From positions 1-64,000 of the forward strand of contig NZ_AXAU01000017.1 in the NCBI RefSeq assembly GCF_000472965.1: 64,000 bases of DNA, given 5' to 3'. Each line of letters opens with the position of its first letter. Position 1 is the stretch's first letter. Shown in pieces: positions 34,528 to 43,025 of this stretch. Made by a program: the position numbers and the translations under genes. The notes under the pieces were generated by a model. It did not search any database. It was not told the origin of the DNA and saw only the letters and a list, made by a program, of their open reading frames with translations. This stretch comes from Bradyrhizobium murdochi (GTDB lineage Bacteria; Pseudomonadota; Alphaproteobacteria; Rhizobiales; Xanthobacteraceae).

Positions 34528-35949
34528 GTGGCTGATCAGGGGCTGGTGCGTGAGACGGCGGTTGCCATTGTCGGCAAGCTGAAATCGGGCGAAGTCACTC
34601 CGCTCGACCTGCTCGACGTGCTGGAAAAGCGCATCGCCGAGGTCGACGGCAAGGTCAACGCGCTGCCGACGCTGTGCTTCGATCGCGCCCGCAAGCACGC
34701 CAGCGCGCTGATGAACAAGCCCGTCGCCGAGCGCGGCCTGCTCGCCGGTCTTCCGATCCCGATCAAGGACCTTACCAATGTCGCCGGCGTCCTGACCACG
34801 CAGGGCTCGCCGATCTACAGGGACAACATTCCGGCGAAGTCAGATATTCTGGTCGAGCATCTCGAAAACAATGGCGGGGTGATCTACGCCAAGTCAAACA
34901 CGCCGGAATTCGGTGCCGGCGCCAACACCTTCAACGAAGTGTTCGGCCCGACGCGCAACCCTTTCGACACGTCGCGCTCCGCGGCCGGCTCCTCGGGCGG
35001 CGCGGCGGTCGCGCTTGCGACCGGCACGGCCTGGCTGGCGCACGGCTCCGACATGGGCGGTAGCTTACGCAATCCCGCGAGCTTCTGCGGCATCGTCGGA
35101 TTGCGGCCAAGCATCGGCCGCGTCGCGCATACCCCAATCGCCGCCATCGATCGCAATCTCGGAGTTCAGGGCCCGATGGCGCGCAATGTCGAAGACGTGG
35201 CGCTGCTGCTCGACGCCATGAGCGGCGAGCACCCCGCCGATCCGCTGTCGCTGCCGGTGTTGCCGAATTCGTTTCTCGCAGCCGTCCGCTCCGGCAACAA
35301 GCCGAAGCGCGTCGCCTATTCGCCCGACCTCGGCATCACGCCGGTCGACGCGGAAGTCGCCGCCGTCACCCACAAGGCGGCGCAGCGCTTTGCGGAGCTA
35401 GGGGTCATCGTCGAAGAGGCGCATCCCGATCTGCGCGAGGCCCATGAATGTTTTCATGTGCTGCGCGCGTTCGACTTCGCGCTTTCCAAGGCGGCGCTGC
35501 TGCGCACGAAACGCGACCTGCTCAAGCCCGAGGTGATCTGGAATATCGAGGAAGGCCTGAAGCTGACGGTCGAACAGCTCGAACGCGCCGAGGCGCAGCG
35601 CGTCGCGATGACCGCGCGCACGCTGGAATTTTTCGAAAAGTACGATCTATTGCTCGCCCCCGCCACGATCGTGCCGCCCTTCCCGGTCGAGAACCGCTAC
35701 GTCGCCGAATGCGCCGGCAAGAAGTTCGACAATTACGTCGAATGGCTCGGCATCGTCTACGCGATCACGCTGGTGTGTTGTCCTGCACTGTCGTTGCCGT
35801 GCGGCTTCACGGCCACTGGCCTTCCGGTTGGGCTGCAGGTGGTCGCGCCGCCGCGCGGCGAGGCGCAATTGCTCGCCGGAGCCAAGGTGCTGGAGGATAT
35901 TCTGGGCGTGCGCGGCACGACGCCGATCGATCCGAGGGCACTGAGGTAA
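34528..35949 (+). CDS. Amidase signature family protein
   Basis: A 473-residue amidase. The Ser-cisSer-Lys triad region is visible as IPIKDLTNV (Lys), AAGSSGGAAVA (cis-Ser) and GSDMGGSLRNPASFCG (nucleophile Ser). Members hydrolyse amides, including aryl amides and glutamyl-tRNA in GatA; this is not GatA because no gatB or gatC is near. The start is GTG 34528, supported by AGGAG at 34516-34520; the open frame upstream passes through a family B repeat. The stop is 33 bases before the next gene. Confidence 0.9.
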   Translation: MADQGLVRETAVAIVGKLKSGEVTPLDLLDVLEKRIAEVDGKVNALPTLCFDRARKHASALMNKPVAERGLLAGLPIPIKDLTNVAGVLTTQGSPIYRDNIPAKSDILVEHLENNGGVIYAKSNTPEFGAGANTFNEVFGPTRNPFDTSRSAAGSSGGAAVALATGTAWLAHGSDMGGSLRNPASFCGIVGLRPSIGRVAHTPIAAIDRNLGVQGPMARNVEDVALLLDAMSGEHPADPLSLPVLPNSFLAAVRSGNKPKRVAYSPDLGITPVDAEVAAVTHKAAQRFAELGVIVEEAHPDLREAHECFHVLRAFDFALSKAALLRTKRDLLKPEVIWNIEEGLKLTVEQLERAEAQRVAMTARTLEFFEKYDLLLAPATIVPPFPVENRYVAECAGKKFDNYVEWLGIVYAITLVCCPALSLPCGFTATGLPVGLQVVAPPRGEAQLLAGAKVLEDILGVRGTTPIDPRALR

Positions 35950-35982
35950 ACCAGGCGCGCTTGCCGATGAGGGGCCCTTCAC

Positions 35983-36648
35983 ATGACCGATGAGAATGAG
36001 CCGCTGCCCGAGAGCAAGCTGACGCGCAGCAAGGAACGCTGGGCGCGCGAGGGAAAATTCCTCACCGGGAAGACCTCGCGGCCTGAAGACCAACGGCTGC
36101 CGCCAGGGCAGCATCTGACCAGGGATTGGCCAACGCTCGATCTGGGACTGACGCCCAATATTTCCCGCGAGCGCTGGCGGCTTGACGTCTACGGCGCAGT
36201 CGAAAAACCGATCTTCTGGGATTTTGCGCAGTTCACGGCCCAGCCGCAGAGCAAGTTCGTATCCGACATTCACTGCGTCACGACCTGGTCGCGCTACGAC
36301 AATCAATGGGAGGGGCTGGCAACGCGTGACCTCCTGGACACTTGCCGGCCGCGCGAGGAAGCGCGATTCGTGGTGCTGCACTCCCATGACGGCTACACTA
36401 CCAATCTGCCGCTGGAAGATTTCGCCGCCGAGGATGCGCTGCTCGCCCATAGCTGGTCCGGTGCGCCGCTGGAGCAGGAGCATGGCGGCCCGGTGCGGCT
36501 GGTGGTGCCGCATCTCTATTTCTGGAAAAGCGCGAAATGGCTGCAGAGCATTGAGTTTTTGGCAGAGGATGCGCCGGGCTATTGGGAAGTACGCGGCTAT
36601 CACAACCGCGGCGATCCGTGGGCCGAGCAGCGCTATTCAGGCGATTGA
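35983..36648 (+). CDS. Sulfite-oxidase-fold molybdopterin-dependent oxidoreductase
   Basis: A 221-residue single-domain protein of the oxidoreductase molybdopterin-binding family (YedY/YuiH-like). Cys98 in SDIHCVTTWS is the expected molybdenum ligand, and HGGPVRLVVPHLYFWKSAKW is the usual cofactor-binding segment. There is no signal peptide, so the protein is probably cytoplasmic, unlike YedY (MsrP). No membrane haem partner is adjacent. The substrate is unknown. Confidence 0.88.
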   Translation: MTDENEPLPESKLTRSKERWAREGKFLTGKTSRPEDQRLPPGQHLTRDWPTLDLGLTPNISRERWRLDVYGAVEKPIFWDFAQFTAQPQSKFVSDIHCVTTWSRYDNQWEGLATRDLLDTCRPREEARFVVLHSHDGYTTNLPLEDFAAEDALLAHSWSGAPLEQEHGGPVRLVVPHLYFWKSAKWLQSIEFLAEDAPGYWEVRGYHNRGDPWAEQRYSGD

Positions 36649-36682
36649 AGGTAGTTTAACGTGCTTTTCCGTTCGGGGGCTT

Positions 36683-36778
36683 CATCCTTCGAGACGGCGC
36701 TTGCGCGCCTCCTCAGGATGAGGTCTGAGACCCTCATGGTGAGGAGCGCGGCGACGCCGCGCGTCTCGAACCATGAAG
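36683..36778. repeat. Iterated palindrome pair, family B, copy 6
   Basis: An inverted CATCCT/AGGATG unit followed by a direct CATGGT/ACCATG unit, the reverse order of most other pairs. Confidence 0.87.
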
Positions 36779-36824
36779 GCCAATGCCGCAGCCGAGAGAT
36801 CCGCAATCCACTGAGGAGATTGCC

Positions 36825-38048
36825 GTGCCGAGCGAACGCTTTCAATTCACCGGCGAAGGCGGCCATCAGCTTGCCGCTGCCCTCGATATGCCGGACGGAC
36901 CGGTGCAAGCCTACGCGCTGTTTGCGCATTGCTTCACCTGCGGCAAGGATGTGTTGGCGGCGAAACGCATTGCGACGGCGCTCACCGCAAAAGGCATCGC
37001 GGTATTGCGGTTTGATTTCACCGGGCTCGGCTCCAGCGAGGGCGAGTTCGCCAACTCGACCTTTTCCTCGAACGTTGCCGACCTCGTCCACGCCGCCGAT
37101 CATTTGCGCGAAACCCGCACGGCGCCCGCGATCCTGATCGGCCACAGCCTGGGCGGCGCCGCGATCCTCGCTGCCGCGGGGCAGATACCGGAGGCAAAGG
37201 CAGTCGTCACCATCGCGGCTCCCTCCGATCCCGTGCATGTCACGCATCTCTTCAAGGATCGCCTCGACGACATCCGCACGCACGGCACGGTTGAGGTCCA
37301 GCTCGCCGGGCGGCCGTTTCACATCAAGCGCGAGTTCCTCGACGACATCGCCGAACACAGCCTGGCGGCGCGGATCGCAGACCTTCACAAGGCGCTGCTG
37401 ATCATGCATTCGCCGACCGATGACACGGTCGGCATCGACAACGCCACCAAGATTTTCGTTGCCGCCAAACATCCCAAGAGCTTTGTCTCGCTGTCTGGCG
37501 CGGATCACCTGCTGAGCAGCAAACGGGACGGCGCCTATGTCGCCGACGTCATCGCCGCGTGGGCCGAGCGCTATATCGAGCCCGCCGCGGCGCAGCCTGC
37601 TTCTGCCGCGAGCGAGGCGCCGCGTAACGTCGTAGTTCGTGAAACCCGCAACAGCAAGTTCCAGCAGATCGTCGCCACAGGTCCCCATCAGATGGTGGCG
37701 GATGAGCCCGTTGCCGTCGGCGGCCAGGATAGCGGGCCGGGACCATATGATTTCCTGCTCGCAGGCCTTGGCGCCTGCACGTCGATGACGATGCGGATGT
37801 ATGCCGATCGCAAATCGCTGCCGCTGGACCGCGTCACCGTGACGCTGAAGCACAGCAAGATTCACGCAACGGATTGCGCCGAATGCGAGACGCGCGAGGG
37901 CATGCTGGATCAGATCGACCGGGTGATTTCGATTGAAGGCGCGCTCGACGCCGGTCAGCGCACGCGGCTGATGGAGATTGCGGACAAGTGTCCGGTGCAC
38001 CGGACACTGACGTCAAAGATACGGATCGTGACGAGGGCGGCGGAGTAG
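36825..38048 (+). CDS. Fused alpha/beta hydrolase-OsmC peroxiredoxin-like protein
   Basis: A 407-residue two-domain protein. Residues 1-255 are an alpha/beta hydrolase with nucleophile Ser108 in IGHSLGGAA, Asp199 in SPTDDTV and His228 in GADHLL. Residues 268-405 are an OsmC domain with the peroxidatic Cys318 (GLGACTSMT) and second Cys389 (DKCPVHRTL). OsmC proteins reduce organic hydroperoxides. This fusion occurs in other proteobacteria; its joint function is unknown. The start is GTG 36825, after GAGGAG at 36813-36818, in preference to an in-frame ATG at 36783 that abuts the repeat. Confidence 0.9.
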   Translation: MPSERFQFTGEGGHQLAAALDMPDGPVQAYALFAHCFTCGKDVLAAKRIATALTAKGIAVLRFDFTGLGSSEGEFANSTFSSNVADLVHAADHLRETRTAPAILIGHSLGGAAILAAAGQIPEAKAVVTIAAPSDPVHVTHLFKDRLDDIRTHGTVEVQLAGRPFHIKREFLDDIAEHSLAARIADLHKALLIMHSPTDDTVGIDNATKIFVAAKHPKSFVSLSGADHLLSSKRDGAYVADVIAAWAERYIEPAAAQPASAASEAPRNVVVRETRNSKFQQIVATGPHQMVADEPVAVGGQDSGPGPYDFLLAGLGACTSMTMRMYADRKSLPLDRVTVTLKHSKIHATDCAECETREGMLDQIDRVISIEGALDAGQRTRLMEIADKCPVHRTLTSKIRIVTRAAE

Positions 38049-38054
38049 CCGGGC

Positions 38055-38152
38055 CTTCATGGTTCGAGACGCGCAGCTTCGCTGCGCTCCTCACCATGAG
38101 GAGATAGATGACCTCATCCTGAGGAGGCGCGAAAGCGCCGTCTCGAAGGATG
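38055..38152. repeat. Iterated palindrome pair, family B, copy 7
   Basis: An inverted CATGGT/ACCATG unit followed by a direct CATCCT/AGGATG unit, filling the convergent junction between stops 38048 and 38174. Confidence 0.87.
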
Positions 38153-38173
38153 AAAGCCCGGCTGTCGAAACGC

Positions 38174-39232
38174 CTAAGCAGCCGCCAGTGGGCGAACCCG
38201 CAGTGCGCCGCGGAGACCGGCGGCGGTGCCGACGAGGATGCCGGCGAAGGCAATCAGCGAAGCAAGCGCCAGTGTGGAAAATCCCGTCAACCCCTGCCCG
38301 ATCGAGCAGCCGAACGCCATGACGCCACCGATGCCCATCAGCGCGGCACCACTGCCGGAGCGCAGCATGTGACGCGGCGATTGATAACCTTCTAGCTGAA
38401 AGCGTCCAGTCAACAGCGCCGTCACGAGGCTGCCGGCGAAGACGCCGAACACGGTGACGATGCCGAAATTGAGCGTCGAGCCCGTCGACAGCATGACATA
38501 TTGAAGGGCGTCCGCGATCGGCGCGATGAAGGTGAGCGAGGTCACCGGCGTGGGATTGAAATCGTCGGCGCCGAGATAGCCGGTGGCAAACCAGCCCGCC
38601 GCCGCCAACAGGCCGATGACGAGACCCGCGGCGATCTGGCCCGGCGACCGCCGGAAAGCGGGATGTGCAAAGGCAAAAATGATCAGCGCTGCGGAGATAA
38701 CCGAGGCGGCCAGCATGCGCGCGGCCGTTGCGCTCAAGCCTGCGGCGGCAAACAAGGCCGGCACCGAATTCGCTGTGGCCGTGGTCTGCGACGCCCCGAC
38801 CATTGCGATGCGCGACGGGGCGATCAGGCCCTTCAGCGTCATCTGGGCGAAGATCGCCAGCACGACCACCACCACGAAGGAGCGGAGATTGCCGCGCCCA
38901 AGCAGCACCAGCGCGCGCGAGCCGCAGCCGTTCGACAGCACCATGCCGTAACCAAACAACAGCCCGCCGAAGAACATCACAGGCGCGGAGAACGACGGCT
39001 GCAGATAGATCGACTTGCCGATATCGACGAGGCCGCCCGCAGCCAGCAACTGCGTCATGGCCACCGCGACGCCGATCGCCAGCGCATAGGTGCGCACCAG
39101 CCGGCCGTCACCTTTAGCCCAAAACCCTCTGAGGCTGCTGAGCAAGCAAAACCCGCTCAACAATCCGACCGATCCATAGACGAGACCGATCAGCAATCCG
39201 CTGATGACGACGATATTGGCACTGTCCAGCAC
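38174..39232 (-). CDS. YeeE/YedE (TsuA-like) sulfur transporter
   Basis: A 352-residue membrane protein with two YeeE/YedE repeats and about 9-10 hydrophobic helices. Three Cys residues sit where thiosulfate transporter TsuA has its relay cysteines: Cys29 (SGFCLLSS), Cys103 (SNGCGSR) and Cys309 (FGCSIGQGL). This suggests uptake of thiosulfate or a related sulfur compound. No TusA-like partner gene is adjacent, which is unusual for this family. The nearby OsmC fusion and sulfite-oxidase-fold protein may point to sulfur redox handling (inference). Confidence 0.87.
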   Translation of the reverse strand: MLDSANIVVISGLLIGLVYGSVGLLSGFCLLSSLRGFWAKGDGRLVRTYALAIGVAVAMTQLLAAGGLVDIGKSIYLQPSFSAPVMFFGGLLFGYGMVLSNGCGSRALVLLGRGNLRSFVVVVVLAIFAQMTLKGLIAPSRIAMVGASQTTATANSVPALFAAAGLSATAARMLAASVISAALIIFAFAHPAFRRSPGQIAAGLVIGLLAAAGWFATGYLGADDFNPTPVTSLTFIAPIADALQYVMLSTGSTLNFGIVTVFGVFAGSLVTALLTGRFQLEGYQSPRHMLRSGSGAALMGIGGVMAFGCSIGQGLTGFSTLALASLIAFAGILVGTAAGLRGALRVRPLAAA

Positions 39233-39467
39233 TGGTGTTTCCCTGTTCCCGCGCGGCCGATGCAGCGGTTACCGCTCAAATAGGAGCCATTTCAGCAGTT
39301 GCTAATATGTTGGAAACGTCCGCGCGTCCACGCCGCAACGATGCGAAGAATGAATCGCCCGCCGAGATCGGCCACGGCGGAATGAAATCATTGCGCGCGG
39401 GCGGGGTACGGCAGATTTATTCCCCACGAAAGAATGAGGAATCCCGCGCCTCCAGCAAATACCTGCT

Positions 39468-40532
39468 TCAAGGCCGCAGGATCACCCGGTCGCGCGACGA
39501 GCCGGCGACCGCGATGAAGGCAGCGCGGGCGTGTTCCAGCGGATAGATCGCGGCCGGCTGGATCGGGAACGGCTTGAGATGCCCGCTGGCAAATCCAGGC
39601 CCGAGCTCCCGCAGCACCGCGCCAGTCGCGATCGACGACAGGCCGAGGGTGTCGATGCCGACATAGGTGTGCTGGCCGCGATAGAATTCCAAAATATTGA
39701 ACTGCACGATGCGGTCGATTGCGGCGATCAATATCTGCCGCCCGCGCACCGCCAGCGATTGGTGTGCTGCCTGGAAATAGGGATCGCCGACCGTGTTGAA
39801 CACGATGTCGGCGCCCTTGCCGCCGGTGAGTTCGCGCACGCGCGCCGCGACATCGGTTGCGGAAGCGTCGATGACTTCTACCTTTGAATTGGCGTGGCCT
39901 TCGTAGGGCTCGCTCTTGCGCACCACGCCGATCACCCGCGCGCCGTGCCAGCTCGCAATCTGCACCGCAGCCTGCCCGACCTTGCCGTTGACGCCCATGA
40001 CCAGCAAGGTCTCGCCTGCCTTCGGAACGCCGGCGCGGCGCAAGCCTTCCATCGCGGTGACGAAAGGCACGCCGATGCCGGCCGCCTCCTCCCATGAAAT
40101 GCCCTTGGGCTTCTCCACCACGGCGTCGGCTTCGACCGCGAGATGCGTAGCGTGCGTGCCGTCCCGGCGAATACCGAGATCGCCGGAAGAGCCGAACACC
40201 TCGCGCCCGATCCAACCATCCGGCCCATCGATGACAACGCCCGCATAGTCGCGGCCCGGTGTGCGCGGAAACACCGCATAGGGCATCAGCCCGGTCGCCG
40301 CCTTCACATCGGACGGATTGACCGCCGCCGCCTTGACCTCGATCAGCAACTCGTTGCCGCCACGCGACAGCGCGCGCGTCTCGATGACGGGCGCAAGTGA
40401 GGCAGCGTCGGCGACTTTTGCCGGTAGGCGGACGCAGCGGGCCTGCACCAATTGGCTATCTGACTTGGGAGCCGGCTTCACGATATCTCCGGTTGGCTTG
40501 AGCGCTGTCGGCGGCGGGAGCTGCGTGGCCAA
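39468..40532 (-). CDS. Zinc-type alcohol dehydrogenase-like protein (quinone oxidoreductase subgroup)
   Basis: A 354-residue MDR-superfamily protein. The GroES-like domain shows VKAAAVNPSDVKAATG and PGRDYAGVV, and the Rossmann domain LLVMGVNGKVGQAAVQIA. The catalytic-zinc Cys and structural-zinc Cys cluster are absent, as in quinone oxidoreductases, so it is probably an NADPH-dependent reductase of quinones or enones. An N-terminal extension of about 35 residues precedes the fold; a later start is possible. It is followed by the sulfur transporter gene on the same strand, 235 bases on. Confidence 0.85.
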   Translation of the reverse strand: MATQLPPPTALKPTGDIVKPAPKSDSQLVQARCVRLPAKVADAASLAPVIETRALSRGGNELLIEVKAAAVNPSDVKAATGLMPYAVFPRTPGRDYAGVVIDGPDGWIGREVFGSSGDLGIRRDGTHATHLAVEADAVVEKPKGISWEEAAGIGVPFVTAMEGLRRAGVPKAGETLLVMGVNGKVGQAAVQIASWHGARVIGVVRKSEPYEGHANSKVEVIDASATDVAARVRELTGGKGADIVFNTVGDPYFQAAHQSLAVRGRQILIAAIDRIVQFNILEFYRGQHTYVGIDTLGLSSIATGAVLRELGPGFASGHLKPFPIQPAAIYPLEHARAAFIAVAGSSRDRVILRP

Positions 40533-40566
40533 TGACTAACGGACCGGCCGATTAGTGCAAGGGGTG

Positions 40567-40883
40567 TCAAACCGCCGTTGGCTTCGTAGGATGCCGCGAC
40601 CGCCGCGCGGAAAGCTGCCGCAAGGCTTCGAAATCACCTCGCACGAAGGCTTCCTTTTTGGCTCGGCTCCACTTCTTAAGTTTGCGTTCGTTCTCGATGG
40701 CGTCGGTGATGCGGTCGAACCATTGCGAGAACACCAAGGTGACCGGTCGTCGGATTGCGGTATAGCCGCCAAGCGTTCCGCGTTGTGCTGCGCAATCCTT
40801 ATTTCCAGTGTCGTGCGCGTCGTTCCGATGTAGAAGCTGCCGTCGGCACAGCGGAGGATGTAGAGAAAGGCGCCTTCCGTCAT
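40567..40883 (-). pseudogene. GIY-YIG nuclease superfamily gene with a frameshift
   Basis: Two overlapping frames join into one UPF0213/YhbQ-like GIY-YIG protein of about 105 residues. From ATG 40883 the first frame reads MTEGAFLYILRCADGSFYIG and on to HNAERL, with the YIL and YIG core. Near 40770 the frame is lost. The neighbouring frame then continues GGYTAIRRPVTLVFSQ, then ITDAIENERKLKKWSRAKKE to a stop at 40567. Restoring one base after the ERL codons would give the family sequence ERLGGYTA. So this is either a one-base deletion or a sequencing error. These small proteins are possible DNA-processing nucleases. Confidence 0.8.
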
Positions 40884-40911
40884 TTTCGACCTCCACGTTC
40901 TCCGCTTCCGC

Positions 40912-41014
40912 CCCTCATCCTGAGGAGCGGCGCCTTCGCCGCGTCTCGAAGGATGCTGGCCCGTCTGTGGCCTCATGGTTCGAGACGGCGCTAATGCGCC
41001 CCCTCACCATGAGG
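40912..41014. repeat. Iterated palindrome pair, family B, copy 8
   Basis: Direct CATCCT/AGGATG unit and inverted CATGGT/ACCATG unit between the frameshifted GIY-YIG gene and the paaK stop. Confidence 0.87.
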
Positions 41015-41022
41015 GGAGAAAG

Positions 41023-42354
41023 CTAGGCTTTCGGCCGCTTGTCGTAAACACGTTTCGCCTTGCCGAGCGAACGTTCCAGCGTTTCCGGCGCCACCGCCTT
41101 GATGCGCGCGGTGATGCCGACGGTGTTCTTGATGAAGAGCGCGACCTTTTCGGCGTGCGCCTGCAAGCCGCTGCCGTCCCAGCTTTCGGGACGGGCTTCG
41201 GCGAGCACCGTCATCTCGTCCATGCGCCCTTCTCGCGTCAGTTCGATGATGAAATGGCCGCCGCACCAGTCGGTCGCCAGCAGCGCTTCCTCGATCTGGG
41301 TCGGGAATACGTTGACGCCGCGCAGGATGATCATGTCGTCGGAGCGGCCGGTGACCTTCTCCATGCGCCGCATGCCCGGGCGCGCGGTGCCCGGCAACAG
41401 CCGCGTCAGGTCACGGGTGCGGTAGCGGATGATCGGAAAGCCTTGCTTGGTCAGAGAGGTAAATACCAGTTCGCCCTTCTCGCCGTCCGGCAACACGGCG
41501 CCGGTCTCGGGGTCGATTACCTCGGGATAGAAATGATCCTCCCAGATATGCAGGCCGTCTTTGGTCTCAACGCATTCCTGCGCCACGCCGGGGCCGATCA
41601 CTTCCGACAGCCCGTAAATGTCGGTCGCGTCCATGTCGAAAGTCTGCTCGATCTCGGCGCGCATCGCATTGGTCCAGGGCTCGGCGCCGAAGATGCCGAA
41701 CTTCAACGACGCCTGACGCGGGTCGAGCCCCTGCCGCTTGAACTCGTCCGAGATAGCGAGCATGTAGCTCGGCGTCACCGTAATGATGTCGGGCTTGAAA
41801 TCGTTGATCAGTTGCACCTGGCGTTCGGTCATGCCGCCGGAAACCGGCACCACGGTGCAGCCCAGTTTCTCGGCACCGTAATGCACGCCGAGTCCGCCGG
41901 TGAACAGGCCGTAGCCGTAGGCATTGTGAATGATCATGCCGGTGCGGCCGCCGGCGGCGCGGATCGAGCGCGCCATCACCTCCGACCAGACATCGATATC
42001 GCCTTGCGTATAGCCGACCACGATCGGCTTGCCCGTTGTGCCCGAGGACGCGTGCACGCGGACCAGCTTTTCGCGGGGCACGGCAAACATCTTGAAGGGA
42101 TAATTGTCGCGGAGGTCGGTCTTCGTCGTGAATGGGAACTTCGTGAGATCGGAGAGTTGCCTGAAATCGGAGGGATGCACGCCGGCCGCGTCAAATGCCT
42201 TCCTGTAATGCGCCACATTGTCGTAGGCGTGCTGGAGCGACCAGGCGAGCCGTTTGGTCTGCAACGCCATGATCTCGTCACGCGAAGCGCGCTCGGCCTC
42301 ATCCAATTCAGCGCCGTAACCGCTTCCGCTGGATTTCAATCTTGCCATGGCCAT
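41023..42354 (-). CDS. paaK: Phenylacetate-CoA ligase
   Basis: A 443-residue adenylate-forming ligase that makes phenylacetyl-CoA from phenylacetate, ATP and CoA. The ATP-binding P-loop SSGTTGKPIVVGYT is clear, and HNAYGYGLFTGGLGVHYG and the C-terminal RSDDMIILRGVNVFPTQIE are typical of PaaK. ATG 42354 (MAMARLKSS) follows AGAGGAA; ATG 42348 is nearly equivalent. It is last in the paa gene order on the minus strand, 20 bases after paaI. Confidence 0.95.
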   Translation of the reverse strand: MAMARLKSSGSGYGAELDEAERASRDEIMALQTKRLAWSLQHAYDNVAHYRKAFDAAGVHPSDFRQLSDLTKFPFTTKTDLRDNYPFKMFAVPREKLVRVHASSGTTGKPIVVGYTQGDIDVWSEVMARSIRAAGGRTGMIIHNAYGYGLFTGGLGVHYGAEKLGCTVVPVSGGMTERQVQLINDFKPDIITVTPSYMLAISDEFKRQGLDPRQASLKFGIFGAEPWTNAMRAEIEQTFDMDATDIYGLSEVIGPGVAQECVETKDGLHIWEDHFYPEVIDPETGAVLPDGEKGELVFTSLTKQGFPIIRYRTRDLTRLLPGTARPGMRRMEKVTGRSDDMIILRGVNVFPTQIEEALLATDWCGGHFIIELTREGRMDEMTVLAEARPESWDGSGLQAHAEKVALFIKNTVGITARIKAVAPETLERSLGKAKRVYDKRPKA

Positions 42355-42373
42355 GGCGTGTTCCTCTCGCTTG

Positions 42374-42832
42374 CTATTTTTGTTTGGTCTCTTCGTCCGC
42401 GGCCGGCAGCCACGTCCCGGTGACGGTGCGGGAATGACCGCGGAACTCAGCAATCACGACATCGCCCGATGTGACGCGGACATCATAGATCCCGGAGCGA
42501 CCGTTACGCGAAACTTCCCGCGCGGTCGCGACCAGCACGTCGCCGAGTTTGCCCGGGCGTATGAAGGCGATATCGCATTGCGCAGCGACCGCGCGCTCAT
42601 TGCGCGAATTACAGGCAAAAGCGAAGGTGGAATCGGCGAGGAGAAAAATGAAGCCGCCATGGGCGATGCGCTGGCCGTTGACCATGTGCGGCTGCACCGT
42701 CATCGTCAGCGTCGCCTGCCCCGGCTTGACCTCGACAATTTTCATGCCGAGGCCCTTGCTCGCGTCGTCTTCCCTCCACATCGCCTCCGCGCAGGCGCGG
42801 GCGATCTCGTCGGGTGACAGCGCGACGTTCAT
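42374..42832 (-). CDS. paaI: Hydroxyphenylacetyl-CoA thioesterase
   Basis: A 152-residue hotdog-fold thioesterase of the PaaI type, with the active-site stretch NGQRIAHGGFIFLLADSTFA. It removes CoA from dead-end or ring-hydroxylated phenylacetyl-CoA intermediates and so rescues CoA. ATG 42832 is chosen; the upstream open frame is not conserved in type. The 193-base gap from paaE holds one family D repeat. Confidence 0.93.
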   Translation of the reverse strand: MNVALSPDEIARACAEAMWREDDASKGLGMKIVEVKPGQATLTMTVQPHMVNGQRIAHGGFIFLLADSTFAFACNSRNERAVAAQCDIAFIRPGKLGDVLVATAREVSRNGRSGIYDVRVTSGDVVIAEFRGHSRTVTGTWLPAADEETKQK

Positions 42833-42978
42833 AGCGGTGTGCCCGCTCTGCGAGACAGATCCACGACGTTCTCTTCCTTGTGCGCACGGGCCTGTTATCA
42901 GGCCTCTTACGTAGTCAGTGTTGGGACGAAGCACCTAAGGTGTCAACGATCCCGGTATCTGTTCATTCAACCGCTTCC

Positions 42979-43019
42979 GTCATTCCGGGGCGCGTCGCAG
43001 ACGCGAACCCGGAATGACG
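42979..43019. repeat. Short inverted repeat, family D, copy 1
   Basis: CGTCATTCCGGGGCG pairs with CCCGGAATGACG around GTCGCAGACGCG, between paaE and paaI. It could act as a weak hairpin inside the operon. Confidence 0.75.
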
Positions 43020-43025
43020 ATGCCG

